Shown here: piece by piece, positions 12,704-25,418 of the stretch
Numbering within the stretch: the stretch's first letter is position 1
Layout of the letters: every line of letters starts with the position of its first letter
NCBI GenBank assembly: GCA_011317545.1
Contig: WUJK01000007.1
Coordinates: forward strand, 124,001 to 188,000
Direction: 5' to 3'
DNA from: Coniella vitis
Taxonomy: Eukaryota > Ascomycota > Sordariomycetes > Diaporthales > Schizoparmaceae
Length of the DNA: 64,000 nt
The notes under the pieces: model-generated
Seen by the model: only the letters and a program-made list of their open reading frames with translations
Database searches by the model: none
What the model was told of the DNA's origin: nothing
Made by a program: the position numbers and the translations under genes

Positions 12704-13572
12704 ATGACAACAATCACCACCCAACCCCAAACCGACCCCTTCCCTTTCCCCCGCGAATACTTCTTCCCAGCCTTCTACACCCGCCAAACAAACCTCAACA
12801 CCCTGCACGCCCAACTCGTCAAATGGTCCTCCCTTGTGCTCAGCTACTGCCGGCACTACCGCATCTTTAAACTCGCTTTATCGCCTTCTTCTTCTTCCTC
12901 GTCGTCGTCGTCGTCGTCTCCTCCTGCGTCCTCCATCCCAACACAACCCCCAACCATAACCAACGGCATCGCAAACACAGACACCCTGTTCCACAACCCT
13001 CGCCTCAACCGCCGCCTCGCCCTGTCCGACATCCGCGAGGTCATTGCGTTTATGCGCAAGGACGGACGCGCAGAGTACGTCTACGATGCCGGTGCCACGA
13101 AGTCCAAAACAGACTTGAGCAGTCTCGTGGCCGCCTTTCCCGGCGCCGCAACAGGAAGCGAGGCAAATGGAACAAGTGGTACCGCTGGTGCTGCAGCAGG
13201 AGCTGCTTCTGCTGCTGCTGCTGCTTCAGGAGGAGCAGGAGGCGGAGGTGGCGGCGACGTGGTATGGATCTACTGGCGTACACCTGAAGAGTGGGCTGCG
13301 TTGGTCGAAGCGTGGGTCGATGAGACGGCGCAGAGGGGGACGGTCCTGACACTGTATGAGTTGACCGAGGGGGATGCCACGCGTGGAACAGGTATGTCGT
13401 TTTGCCCCTCTTCCTTTACCCCTTTTGGTTCAGCACAACTAACAGCATGTCGTGAGTAGAGTTCCACGGCCTCGACAAAGACCTTCTCCTCAAAGCCCTC
13501 AATACCGTTGTCAAGCGCGGCAAAGCCCAGATATTCGGCCAGGAAGATTCGCAGGGTATAAAATTCTTTTGA
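12704..13572 (+). CDS. vps25: ESCRT-II subunit VPS25
   Basis: Two exons, 12704-13391 and 13460-13572 (GT-AG intron), giving 266 residues. The PPXY-like N-terminal winged helix reads FPREYFFPAFYTRQ then QLVKWSSLVLSYCRHY. The second half has LFHNPRLNRRLALSDIREVI, VVWIYWRTPEEWAALVEAWV and VLTLYELTEGDATRGTGEFH, ending in QGIKFF; these are Vps25 landmarks. ESCRT-II (Vps22, Vps36, two Vps25) works at endosomes, where Vps25 recruits Vps20 to nucleate ESCRT-III. The protein is longer than the usual ~180-200 residues because of two low-complexity inserts: a Ser run (about residues 64-76) and an Ala/Gly-rich stretch (about 146-186). The frame is open further upstream, but that part is CA-rich and low complexity, so ATG 12704 is preferred. 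The gene is convergent with the BRCT gene. Confidence 0.93.
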
Positions 13573-13992
13573 TTGAAAATCGAAACTGAAATTCCACCAC
13601 AATCGGACTGGACTGGTTTCATCAGAGTACGCAAGCAGCTTTGGAGCCCATGGACTGTTCTATCGCAAGGCCCTACTGCCGTAACAAACAGCTGCAGAAG
13701 AGGGTACAATATTCGGGTATGCAACTTACAAAAGAGTCAAGAAGGGCCGTAAACCCTCAGATGGTCATATCAAGCAACACCGGGCCAAAAGGAACAAAAA
13801 AGAGACCACAATTCTTCGATATACTCCGCCTAACACCCTGTACCATATGCCCCTACACCTTTCTCATTTGCGCCAAAAACAACAACATAAAAAGCTCGAG
13901 AATAAAGCAGCCTTGACCAGGCCATACCGATAGGGGCCCATAGCCCGTAACACGAAGACAGACAATAGCACATGGCGCAACATTACATCAAA
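13573..13992. other. Convergent 3' flank of vps25 and the BRCT gene
   Basis: 420 bp between two stop codons on opposite strands; it holds both 3' UTRs. I see no gene or notable repeat. Confidence 0.6.
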
Positions 13993-16809
13993 TCAAGCCT
14001 TGTGCTTGAAAAAGTTTTCGGCCAAATACTTGTCCTCAAAGGCTAGCTCCTGGCTCATGGCCACCTTGAGCAGCCAGTCTGAAGCCACCACCCGCGGCAC
14101 CATGTTGCCGTCGCGGGCCATCTTTTCGAATTTGGGCCACAGGCTCTGCTCCGTCTTGCTGTTGGATGTCAACAGATAGACTGGCTCCGGTGCCTGGCTG
14201 TCGTCTTCAGGCCGGGTTGTCTTGATGGTTGTTGTGCGGCCATTGTACGTCTTGAAAATGGCCCCGTTTGCCTCGGCAATTGGCTGGTAGCTGTCTGCGC
14301 CGCCCTTGATAAGCGCGGTGCAGTAGATGGGCACCCCCCACAACAGTCTGCCCTTGTTTTCGCGCGCCCGCTTGAGCGACTTGGCTAGGTCCACGCCAAA
14401 CAGTTTTTCCCGCTCCTTATCCTTGAGTCGGTACGCCGATACATCGACGCGCTCGCCTTGCGCAAGACAGTCGTCGATAAAGCTCGAGTTGATCACCTCG
14501 GGGCCTTTGGCTAACGTGCGCAAGAACTTGACGGTGCGGAGGATCTGTGGTGCGGCAAGATAATCACACGGCGCATTGTCTTGCGCAAGGAGAATACCCA
14601 TGTTGCGTAATTTTCGCTGGTTATTGTTAGCCAATAGCTCGGTGTTGATAGATAATTGCGCCCGGAGAGTAAACAAAAACAAAACTTACTCGATCTGCAT
14701 CCTCCTTCTTTGCATTTTGTGACCATCCCTTGTAACCGGTCAAGACGATGCGCATGTCCACCGGGGGAAGAGCGGTCTTTTGCTTCTTGGCGGGACGCTC
14801 CTCTTCCACTTCGACTTCGGCATCTTCTGATTCCTCACGGGTGATACTTGAAGACCTGAGGCTCTTTTCTTGCGCCTTCTTCTCTCGCTCTTTTTCTTGT
14901 TCCTGCTCAATCAGATTTGCGGCTCGCTTGCCGCCAAAGGGCGTGTTGCCGGTCGACTTCCTCTTGCGCTCTTTTTCGTATAATGCGATATCCGGCGCCA
15001 AATCCTGCAACTTGTTGAGTGCTGAGGCCTTGGCACTTCGGCTGGTATTCGAGTACACTGAGGGTGTGTCATTCTCTTTACCCGTGCGAGTACTTTGCGG
15101 GCGAACGGGTGTGGCTGCTGCCTGTGTCTTAGACTTGGGCGGTGCCGGCACACCAAACTTTTGAGCCGTCTTTTCCGCATACTGCTCCTCATTGTCCTCG
15201 GTAATGTCGAACTCAGGGTGCCTCTGCCGTCCAATCACAACACCTGCCCCCGGGCCATGTCTGAGAGCATTATCTTGAACCATTTTCCGGACGTTCTTTT
15301 TGTGGAGCGCTGCGGCATCAAGGTCCTTGTCGTCGTCTCCAGGGTAGTACTTGTCACGCAGCTTTGACTCGTCGAACCATGTCTGGCCAATGATCTCACT
15401 AAGATTGGTTCGCGGAGGAAAGTGTGTATAACGAGGGTCTGTTAGTGGCTGCAGCTGGCACCTGGCATAACTCTCTTCGACCCAGAGATGATTGACCATT
15501 GCAATGTTCCATTCCTGCGCAGCTTCGCACTTGTCACCAGCCTTGCGTGCAGTAATGAGGTGTGTGTTGTCCTGCTTCATCGCACCGGTGGCCTCAGCAC
15601 CTGCGGCCTTGAGCAAGTTCATCAAGTATGTGCGTGCTTCGCCTCCATAGTTGGAGACGGTGATGCGCAGCCCCTTGAAATCCTCCATGCCCCCCTGAGG
15701 CACTGGGTAGTGCAGGAGACGGTGCAGCGGGTCTGACCACTGGTTCCTGAAGATTACGTGGTAAAGCCAGGCAAGATTGCCCACAGTTTTGCCCTGGCGC
15801 GAAGCTTTGACATACTCGGGGCCATCACGAAACTGGCACACAAACCAGTCGCAATCTGGAACCTGGATGACAACCTGACCCCCTCCATGCTGGATAAGTT
15901 TTGTAATGGTGCTGCGCAAGGCTTCGCTCATTGGGAGATCGCGTGACAAGGCCACTTTTTTCTTGTCAAAGACTGTAAGTCTCGGTCTGCCAGTGTGTGC
16001 GTCGTGTGGAGGACGGTCGGGTATATCAGTTGTCGCTCCATCGAGGTGTCTGTTTTCTGGGATGTCGACGTTTTCGCTTGGGTTTGTGGTGAGGATCTCT
16101 GGGTTAGGAAGCAGGTATGGGCCCTCGTCGATTCTTTTGCCGAGGCGGAAGCAGTCATCGAACCTGCGGTGTGTGAGGATTACAAATACAGGGTAAGGAC
16201 AAGGGCAGTGGCAACACACCAATGAGGCAAGATGATTTTGCAGTTCAAGTTTTTGTCCAGGGCCATGCGTGCCTTGGGGCCGTCGATCGACAGGGCGCAG
16301 ATATGGGTAGTGAGGCGGCCAAGATCCTTGGACTCGCTGCCACCCAGGGCCAGGACCGCGCCAGAGATAGATTCGCTGTCAGTGATGGGCAGCTCGTCGC
16401 AGGTAAGGACAACCTCGGAGAAGAAGAGGCGTGGATCGGGAGAGTAGGGGCGGATCTGGGCTTGGCGGCCTCTGCGGAGCGACGTGTTGATCCAGGACGG
16501 TTTGACGACAGGCACCATCATGGCCATGGCTTCGTTGTATTCGGGAAAGTCAATCATGTCGGCAACAATGTGTGTGCAGTTGATGACGGGTATGGTGTCG
16601 TCTTCGTTTCGCTCAAGTACCTCTGCGCCGTAGCCCTTGACTGTCTCGCTCAGCTGCAAGGCGGGCAATTAGCAAGAAGGCGCACCCATACGCAGACAGA
16701 CGAGGCAGAAACTCACTGTGCCGATCATGGACTCTGACAGCCTAGAGCTGGGGACAAAAAAGAAGGCACATTGTGCAAAGAGATTGCTTCCACGGTCCTT
16801 TGCAAGCAT
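13993..16809 (-). CDS. brc1: Six-BRCT DNA-damage response scaffold (Brc1/Rtt107 family)
   Basis: Four exons on the minus strand: 16809-16717, 16653-16220, 16163-14690 and 14616-13993, giving 874 residues with all junctions in frame. BRCT-like units are visible at about residues 8-105 (VINCTHIVADMIDFPEYNEA, VVKPSWINTSL), 110-205 (LTTHICALSIDGPKARMA, IILPHWFDDCFRLGKRI), about 265-350, about 355-450 (MEDFKGLRITVSNYGGEART, WNIAMVNHLWVEESY), about 650-745 (MRIVLTGY, EVINSSFIDDCLAQG) and the C-terminus (LLWGVPIYC, RVVASDWLLKVAMSQELAFE). A Lys/Glu-rich disordered linker separates the four N-terminal from the two C-terminal units. This 4+2 layout is that of S. pombe Brc1 and yeast Rtt107, which bind phosphorylated H2A through the C-terminal pair and scaffold Smc5/6 and replication-fork repair. 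Exon 1 is short and its ATG is inferred from continuity of the first BRCT. Confidence 0.88.
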
Positions 16810-18292
16810 GGTGGCGGATGTTGGGCGCCTGTCCCAAGTTCAAAACGGTGCAAGTCGTGATGGGCGCCGACGCGTCAAGATGGCGAGGAGCGTAGCATGC
16901 ACAGAGTACAAGCGTCGGCGCAGTAGAGGTAGTACCGCGGTAGCAAGCAGTCAGGTCGATGAAGAGAACGGCCACCCTCGTTCTGAAGCAATGCGAGATC
17001 CAAGCCTGAGTGGTGGTTGTGGCAGTGGGCAGGCAGGCAGGCAACAGTCAAAATCAGTAAAGTCGCAGGTGCCATCAATTAAGATGGGATACGCGCTTCA
17101 TCAGTCTAGAAGGCGCGTTTTCCTGCGGGTCTGCGGTCCAGGGTGTGCTGCGTGCTCCACGACTGCCTCTCGAAAAGCATGACCTGCCAGTACCTTGATA
17201 CCTACAAAGTTGCCATGTACTTTTGCCGAAGCCAATACTTACATAAGCATTGTGGCTACGCTTAGATAATCGCTTGCTCTAGCCCCGCAACTCCCACTGC
17301 GTCGGCCGCTGTACATGGTAAGTACATAGTAAGCGCGCACTAACACAGCCTCCAGCAGCGGTGTGAGTGCCACAATACAGTACATACTATGTACCAGAAA
17401 TCAACATCCACCTTGTCAAGCCTCAACACCATTGTCACCACACATTGTACCACAGCCGCGACCCTCGATGCGACATTGCACGCACATCTCATACACATAG
17501 TGTATGTAAGACAATGCCAATGACTCTATGGATACCCACTTACTTCATCATAGCACATCTCAACAAGGCTGATCGAGAATTTCACGGCCATGAGCATCAG
17601 CTGGCCATGATACGCATGCTGCATTTCCCGGTTGCTTCGGCCTTTCTGAAGGCATCTCGCTCCATCTCCGCAGTCTGATGATGGTGTGGCGTGCAAGGCA
17701 ACGCGGCTGAATTGTCCGACGAGGCGGGACGGCCTCCACTCAACTCCACCGCGATATCCACCTCGCCGGCGTGTCCATCTGAGGGACATAGTGAGCACTT
17801 CACCTATCTGCTCTCCACAGCTCGTCTCACCTTCCGACACGGCTCACGGCTGCTTCAAACCAGTCATTCGGCCGCCCCAATGCCGTGTCAAGTGTATACT
17901 ATGGTGTCAAGTGTTTAGCCGTCAACTCGCCCTTGCAAGGGCGGCCGTGCAAGCCAATCACGCCGCTCCTCCCGCCCGCATTCCAGTCGAGTCCAGGTAC
18001 CATGTAAGATTGAGCAGCCTTGTTCCTCTTCCCAGACATCCAGCCACGCCTGCCGTGAATGCCGTCCCTTGGTCGTATATCACATATGTCCTGCCTCCAC
18101 GGTTGTCACTTGCTAGCCTCCGCGACGATTGTCCGCGCTGCCTGATCGCCAGCACATGAAGATGGTTCTACACTGGCGGACGTGGGGTTGCTATAAGGGA
18201 CGGCGGCGCAGGCAGCGCACATGCAGTTCGCAGCATGGACGAGCCACCCTCCTCGATCCCCTCTGCCAGCCCCAGACTCGCCTCCTGCCAAG
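16810..18292. other. Divergent intergenic region, BRCT gene to GH81 gene
   Basis: 1.5 kb that must include both promoters. Frames open here (for example 17686-18159) are Pro/Arg-rich with no recognisable domain and look like chance. TACATAGTA/TACTATGTA motifs occur at 17323 and 17385. Confidence 0.55.
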
Positions 18293-21273
18293 ATGCGCTG
18301 GTATCTGCTGCTAACTGCGCTGCAGCAGCTCGTCGGTGACGCCACTGCTCTACCTCCTCCCAGCCCTCGACAGGCTGGCTCTGCTGCCCATCTGCACGTG
18401 AAGGATCATAAGCTCGTTACTACTGCCGCCGTCGCTGCTGCTGCTAGAGATGTTCTAGTAGTGCCTGCGATCTACACCACTGTGGTGAGTTATGGTCCAA
18501 TGAAAACACCAGGGTCTCTCGCGGTGAGATGGGTCCACTCACTCATTCTGCTGGCAGGATGCTCTCGTTGTCCAAGGGCCCGTCCTCGAGACAACAATCT
18601 CCGTCTTGACCACCACGGTCTCTTGCAACATTGTCCAGGTGCTCCCAACGCCAACCATAACTCCAGACACCACTGGCCAAGTCCACACCCAGCTCGAGAC
18701 ATCCGGACAGGGCCAAGTCAACCCTCTGTTGACCAACACCATTCCGTCTCCCACCAGCCTACTGCCCGTTGTCTCGACAATGGTCCTGAGAAACATAACC
18801 AATACCACAGCCAGCGCCTCGTCTGATATCTTTGAGCCCATAGCTACAGATGCGCCGCCATCGCAGTTCCGCCAGACCAACGACCACCCTGTGCCTCGCC
18901 TGGGCATCCGGCAGTCGGCGCCCATCTCTACGAACAGCTTCTTCCAAAACTTCTTTCTGGGATCCCAGGCATCTGCAACTTTTCTTCATCCTTACTCCGT
19001 CGCCTGGGCAAAGGGACAGGGCGCAGCGCAGTCATGGGGCCTGGCCATCTCGCACATCGACGCGAACCAGCGCGCACTGGGACCGGTCAATATCTACGGA
19101 GCCATTGACTACTTTGTCAACCCCATTGGCATCCAGTCTATTATCTTGTCTGCAGCAGAGCTAGGATCGAGTACCAACCTCACCAGCACCAGCATCGCAG
19201 ACATGTCAGCCGTCATCCAGCTCCGTCCTTCGCCTTCATCTGCACCGGCAATCGAGTTCCCTCTGACCCAAGGCGCTGGCTTTGTAACCGCTGTCTACCA
19301 CGGTTCCACCCCCGAGATTCAGACCAGCATCTTCTTTCGCAACGTGACCCGGATTGGCACGCGGCCAAGGCCAGGCGTGATCAAGTACCGCATCAACCTC
19401 GAAGATGGCAAGACCTGGTACTTGTATGCCAAGAGCTCAAACGGCTCGTCTCTGGATTTGCAAGTCATCAACAATGGGCTGATGCGCGCGACCTCGACAT
19501 TCGCCGGCATCATCCAGATTGCCAAGGATCCCAATGGAGCGGGAGAGGCCCTCTACGATGCCGCTTGTGGCTCCTATGCCACGAATGTGACCGTCTCTGG
19601 CGCCGTCAAGGGGATGCTCGGTTCGTATACACTCAAGTTTGCCAAAGCCGGATTGTCTGGCCGTCCGCTTCTCATGTTTGCACTGCCTCACCATGTGCAG
19701 TCGTTCAGCAACGCCACCAATTCTTCGCTGCAGAGCTCGCTGCAGCTGCAGACGACGACCAAGGGAATGGCCACTGCTGTTCTTGCGGACTTGTGGACAA
19801 TGGTCGAACCCAGGCTCCCAGTGAGCATGTCATTCCTGCCGTGGACTCCCACGCGGGGAAATATGGGGACACTGTCTTCATCTGCCAAAGAGCAGATTCT
19901 GGCAACTGCGCGGTCCGAGTTGAGTCAGGACATTTCTTCGCAAACAAACTTGACCTCAATGTATTACAGTGGCAAGGTAAGCCGTTTGTACCATGGTCGT
20001 ACGCTTGGACTATGAGACAAAGGTTAACACGTTACTACAGGCTTTCGCCAAGTTCGCCATGATTCTGGCCGTTGTGTATGATATGCTGGGAGAGACGTCC
20101 CTGGCTGCTGCTGGTCTGACGCAGCTGAAGGCGGCCTTTGCGGTCTTTGTAAACAACACTCAGACGTATCCTCTTGTGTATGAATGTAAGTACACCTCCT
20201 TCCCAGCACTGCGAGGCTGGATCATCTTCGCTCACCAAATCAGCTGCATGGGGCGGCGTCGTGTCCAGTTCCACCTATGAAACAGGCGACTCGGGAGCAG
20301 ACTTTGGCAACACATACTACAACGACCACCGTAAGTGCACATCTTCATTTGCCGTCAAAATTGACGACCCGGTTCCACCTCCTCATACTCACCCCAATCG
20401 CAGACTTCCACTACGGCTACCACGTCCTCACGGCCGCCGTGATTGCCCACATGGACCCTTCCTGGCTCGCAGAAGGCCAGAACCGCGCCTGGGTCAATTC
20501 GCTTATCCGCGACTATGCCAACCCGAGCGTGACCGACCCGTACTTTCCCGTCAGCCGCATGTTTGACTGGTACCACGGCCACTCGTTTGCGCACGGACTC
20601 TTCGAGTCGTCTGACGGGCGCGATCAAGAGTCGAGCTCCGAGGATACCATGGCCGCCTACGCGCTGAAGATGTGGGGGGTTGTCTCTGGCGACGCGAATA
20701 CAGCCGCAAGGGGAAGCCTCATGCTCGCTGTTCAAGCGCGCTCTCTCAACAACTACTACCTCTACACCAGTGGTAACAACGATACCTACAACAGGTTCAC
20801 CAACAAGACGACGGAATCGGTTGAGCCGGCAGACTTTACCGGGAACCGCGTCGCAGGGATCTTGTTTGAAAACAAGCTGGACCACACGACATACTTTGGC
20901 ACAAACATTGAGTATATCCAGGGGATTCACATGCTGCCGCTACTGCCGAGCACAAGTTATATTCGGCGGGCCGAGTTTGTGCGTAGGGAGTGGGCGCAGT
21001 ATTTCTCCGACGGCAGGGCGGATAGCGTCGTGGGTGGATGGAGGGGAATTCTGTACGGGAACCTGGCGACGGTCCAGCCGGGCCGGGCATGGGATTGGTT
21101 TAGCCGCGATGGCTTCGATCCAAGTTGGCTGGATGGCGGCGCGAGTTTGACGTGGTATATGGCGTATTCGGCGGGTGAGTTGTCTTTGGTGTACTGATGT
21201 TTGGTTGCATGTCAGTATTGCAGTGTCGAGTGACTTGCTGACAGTCTGCTTTCTAGCACTCGCTGGTCTGTAG
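18293..21273 (+). CDS. Secreted endo-1,3-beta-glucanase, glycoside hydrolase family 81
   Basis: Six exons: 18293-18484, 18558-19976, 20041-20185, 20244-20330, 20404-21174 and 21257-21273, giving 876 residues with every GT-AG junction in frame. The N-terminus MRWYLLLTALQQLVGDATAL looks like a signal peptide, followed by a Ser/Thr/Pro-rich stretch to about residue 190. The GH81 core follows: ISTNSFFQNFFLGSQ, HPYSVAW, YYSGKAFAKFAMILAVVYDM, AWGGVVSS, HHFHYGYHVLTAAVIAH, MFDWYHGHSFAHGLFES and SSEDTMAAYALKMWG. Two glutamates four residues apart in QESSSE (about residues 690 and 694) match the spaced acidic pair of GH81 active sites, and the Asp in FDWYHGHSFAHG is also conserved. The enzyme cleaves internal beta-1,3-glucan bonds, in cell separation or scavenging of wall glucan. 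Exon 6 adds only LAGL; this end is the least certain part. Confidence 0.93.
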
Positions 21274-22518
21274 CCAGCTACGACGAAAAAGGGTCATCGT
21301 GCTGCATTACCACCAACTGACAGCACCATCACGACCATCTTCACCAGCAAGCGCTCAGACATCCGTTATCCTCGATCTTAAACAAACGCATTTACAACGA
21401 TTATCAGAAGCACATTCTAGTGTCCCAATCGACTTGATCGATATATGACACTCCACCGGACTATCCGTTTTCGAGAAGAGATTGATTTGCACTTCATTCA
21501 GATCAACATAACACGACAAATAGACGGACCATTGCATCGACATTACCCCATGTATACTATACAAACATGAGTAACCACGGCCAACACACGACGCCATAAC
21601 ACGACAGCCACGACATCTCGGACGGAACGAAGCGAAACGAATCAAGACAGAGAGCATGACACAGGCACATATACATAGTACGCACGCACGCACGCACTTA
21701 CACGGATGGTTGCATTTGCGGGGAAACGATCTACACGCCTACATGCATCTATTTCTTTTATTGGGCTCGCGCACTTGCATTGGGATCAAGTATCCTCTTT
21801 TTTCCTTTCCCCATTTTCTCTTTTCGGTTTGGGGGGGACGGGTCTAGACTTGCGGCTGTCTGTTTGTCTGGGGTCTTGGGACGATACACGTGTACAGCGA
21901 GCGGGCGAGGGGGAGCCATATGGTGGCCTTTTCCCAAATGTTACCAATCCAGGGGTGGCGATCTCAGCTGTATACATAGTGCAACACAAACCAGGATAGA
22001 CAACACAAATATGGCGCGGATACACGGGATGGGATTGCATGTCAAAGGGTGGTAGTGGGCTGGGGAGGCAAGACGCAGTTCGCTTTTTTGGGCGGCTTGG
22101 GGGGCCGCATTGTTGGCACTTGGGATCGCATCGCATCGCATCGCATTGCATTGCATTCTGTTTACCCTTGAGTATTCATTTTCCTGCTTTTTCCTTGCTG
22201 TCAGTGTTATTTCCGTTGTTGTTGTTGTTGTGTTTTTTTGTTTCTTTCTTTTTTCCCCCCAATTTCCCGTCTTTTCTTTTACATCCCTTTTTTCCATTCG
22301 GCCCCTCAACTTAATGAAGTGCTTCATATTTCAGTTCTTTTTTTTTAATGAAGCATACTTGGACCATTCTTATAGACCAACCAAGCAAAGCATATAATAT
22401 ATATATTCTCATTCATATACATACCTCCTTCACCGGGCCACAGAAACTATCCATCTGTCCATTCATTCATTCATCCAGTTTGCTTGGATCAAGACCCTTC
22501 TTACTTCTTACCTTTCCT

Positions 22519-22551
<33 letters not shown>

Positions 22552-23422
22552 TTTTGAGTCCGAGGCATCCTCTAGTTCTTCTTCTTCTTCTTCTTCCCTT
22601 CCAAATACTCTCTCCCTCCCGTTTCTTTTTTTCTTCTTTCCCTTGAAAAGAAGAACGGGACCACTCTGGGTCTCTCGCTTCAAATTCTTTCCCTGCCTAC
22701 GTAGTGAAACGTCTTCTTTTCACATGACACGGCCAAGTCAGCCAATTCTCTCCCCCCCCCCGGGCCAAACCATGTGTTGCGCGCCATCACACCACAAACC
22801 ACACCACCTCATCCTCTTTCACGCAGATTGATCATGTACCCCAAACTCTCCCTGCCTAATGTTTCCCAAAAAATCATTCAATATTCTCCCCCGCAATCAT
22901 TCCACTTTTGCCATCATGCATACTACACAAGAAAGGGCTCACAAGGTTGGTCAGGTGGTCCTGTTCTGGTTCGTTGATTTGAATTTTGATTTTGAAATTT
23001 ATTTAATACCCTCTAGATTCCCCTCCTCATTCTCGGGAGGTTGAAATTATCATCTAGTGATGTCTTTCTTGATCTTTCCATCTAACCCCGGGGGAGGGGG
23101 GCAAGTACTCCCCAAAATATGCATAACCAATCCATGGTTTGGTATCGGTTTGCCCGTTCCAATATAAACACCCAAAACTCCTTCGCAGTCCAAGATTCAA
23201 GGTAAAAGAAGAAAGAAAGAAAAACATGGGTATAAAACCGTACCCAAAGCCCATGCCAACTGCCGCTCAACTGTCCCGAATCGCAACATTAACGATAGTT
23301 TGGTATTAGGTCATGACCACATCATGTGCAAAAACAAAGTTGCTTCGCCAACTGAGAAAGAGGGGGAAAAAAAGAAAAATGCACAGAGATAAGTCATGAT
23401 AGAGTAGACAAGAATGCTACTA
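21274..23422. other. Convergent intergenic region with pyrimidine-rich repeats
   Basis: 2.1 kb between two convergent gene ends, long for a 3'-3' gap. It contains a TCGCA/TTGCA repeat (about 22122-22157), strongly pyrimidine-rich DNA from about 22200 to 22660 including a (CT)n run (about 22525-22552) and a TTC run (about 22577-22597), and a short C run (about 22752-22761). CT-rich blocks of this kind usually precede fungal transcription starts, yet no plus-strand gene follows. No supported coding sequence. Confidence 0.55.
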
Positions 23423-25418
23423 TCACTCCTCATCGACATCTTCCATGTCATTTATCCAGCCACGGCTCATCTCAACGGCTTGTTCCCAGCGCTTGAATAA
23501 CTTGGCGCTCTTCTGCTTCGACATCTTGGGCTCAAAGACCTTGCGGCCCTTGCGGTTGACCTGAGAGAGGTCATCAAGCTCGCGCCACACACCAGTGGCC
23601 AGGCCAGCAGCGATAGCGGCACCCAGAGCAGTCGTCTCGCGCATGGCAGGACGGTCAACAGGGATACCACTGATATCAGCCTGGGTCTGCATGCAAAGAT
23701 CCGAGTTGGACAGGCCACCGTCGACGGCCATGACCTGGAGCTTCTTGCCCGAATCTTGCTCCATGGCGTCCAAGATAGCCTTGGTCTGGAAGCAAGTCGC
23801 CTCGAGGGTGGCACGGGCGATGTGACCCTTCTTGGTGTGCTGGGTCATGCCGAAGATGGTACCCTTGGCCGAGTCGATCCAGTAAGGAGCAAAGAGGCCC
23901 GAAAAAGCAGTCACGAAAAAGACACCGCCATTGTCGGGCACGCTCTGCGCAACTTCCTCGATCTTGTCTGATGTGTCAAAGAAACCCATGTTGTTGATGA
24001 GGAACTTGACGCCGGAGCCAGCGACAGCAATGCTGCCTTCAAGGGCGTATACGGGTTTACGGCCTCCGCCAAAGTCATAGGCCACTGTGGAAAGCAGGCC
24101 ATGCTTGGAGATGACGGGTTCGGTGCCCACATTGTACAAGATGAAGGAGCCAGTACCGTACGTGTTCTTGGCTTGGCCAGGCTGGAAGCCGCACTGGCCA
24201 ACAAGCGCACTGGACTGGTCACCCAGGCAGCCGGCAATGGGGCAGCCGGCCAGAGGGCCCCTGGCCAGCTTGCCATAGGCAGAGGCATCGGAGGATGGCA
24301 CGATACGAGGCATAGCACACTTGGTCGGGTCAATGCCAAAGAAGGACAGCAGCTTTTCGTCGTACTGCATGGTGTGCAGGTTCATGAACATGGTGCGGCT
24401 CGCATTCGAGCTGTCGGTGACGTGGACAGGCTTCTCAGCCTCAACACCACCGTTCAGCTTGAAAATGAGCCACGAATCTACAGTGCCAAAGGCGAGGCGG
24501 CGGTCTTCGTACGCCTCCTTGACGGCGGGGACATTGTTGATGAGCCACATGAGCTTGACACTGGCGGGGTAGGTGCTGAGAGGCAGTCCACACATCTGGG
24601 GCAGCTCATCGGCGCCGGGACGGCTCTTGAGGTCGCGAACGAGACCGGTGGTGCGGGTGTCGGGCCACACAACGGCGTTGTAGAGGGGCTCGCCAGTGAC
24701 CTTGTCCCACACAACGGTCGTCTCGCGCTGGTTGGTAAGGCCTATGGACTTGATGGATTTCTTGGAGAAGCCCTTGTTTACGAACTGGGCCATGGCGCCC
24801 TCGATACACTCTTCGACGGAGCTGAGAAGCTCGAGCGGGTCATGCTCGTGCCATCTGCAGGTGGGTTGTGTTAGGAAGACAACGTTCGGGAGCCAGCTCT
24901 GCTGCAAGGGGACACTCGGTGCATGGTGCTACTTACCCAGACTCGGGATAGTGGTTTTCAAATTCAATCTGGTGGTTGGCCACAGGCTCGCCCTCGCCGT
25001 TGAAGATGAGGAAACGCGAGGAGGTGGTGCCCTGGTCGATGGCGCCGACGAACCAGTGTTCGCGGATCTCATCGTCCGTCTCCCTGATGCCTTCTGGCAG
25101 GTACTCATCCTGGATGAATGCCTCTGGCTCTGGGGTCAGGGGTGTGGCGGGGATCTTCTTGTTGTCGTCGCGGTTCTCGACAAACTCTACGGCAATGGCG
25201 TCTGGCTTCTCCTCAATGGGGGTGATGAGGCTGATGGTGCCGACGTCTTCGTCGAGGCGTAGTCTCTTGGAGTCCCGCAGGTCTGCAATGGTGGCGACCG
25301 GTCTGGCCCTGGCGTTGGTGGTGGTTGTGATCATGGTGGGCGAGGAGGCCGCGAGGCTGCGCGGTGGCAGATGCTGGAGAGCAGGGAGAAGAGGGGTAGT
25401 GGTAGAGATGTGGTTCAC
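23423..25418 (-). CDS. gut1: Glycerol kinase
   Basis: Two exons, 25418-24937 and 24854-23423 on the minus strand, giving 637 residues; the junction rebuilds ESGWHEHDP. The FGGY-family landmarks are in order: FVGAIDQGTTSSRFLIF (phosphate-binding), IKSIGLTNQRETTVVWD, AVVWPDTRT, FGTVDSWLIFKLNGG, KNTYGTGSFILYNVG, YALEGSIAVAGSGVKFLINN, FSGLFAPYWIDSAKGTIFGM and MAVDGGLSNSDLCMQTQADI, ending at GWINDMEDVDEE. It phosphorylates glycerol to sn-glycerol 3-phosphate with ATP, the entry step of glycerol use. About 115 residues precede the kinase fold, more than usual; the first ~28 are Ser/Leu/Pro-rich with few acids, and an internal ATG at 25334 would give 609 residues. I chose the upstream ATG with modest confidence. 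The gene is convergent with the GH81 gene. Confidence 0.94.
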
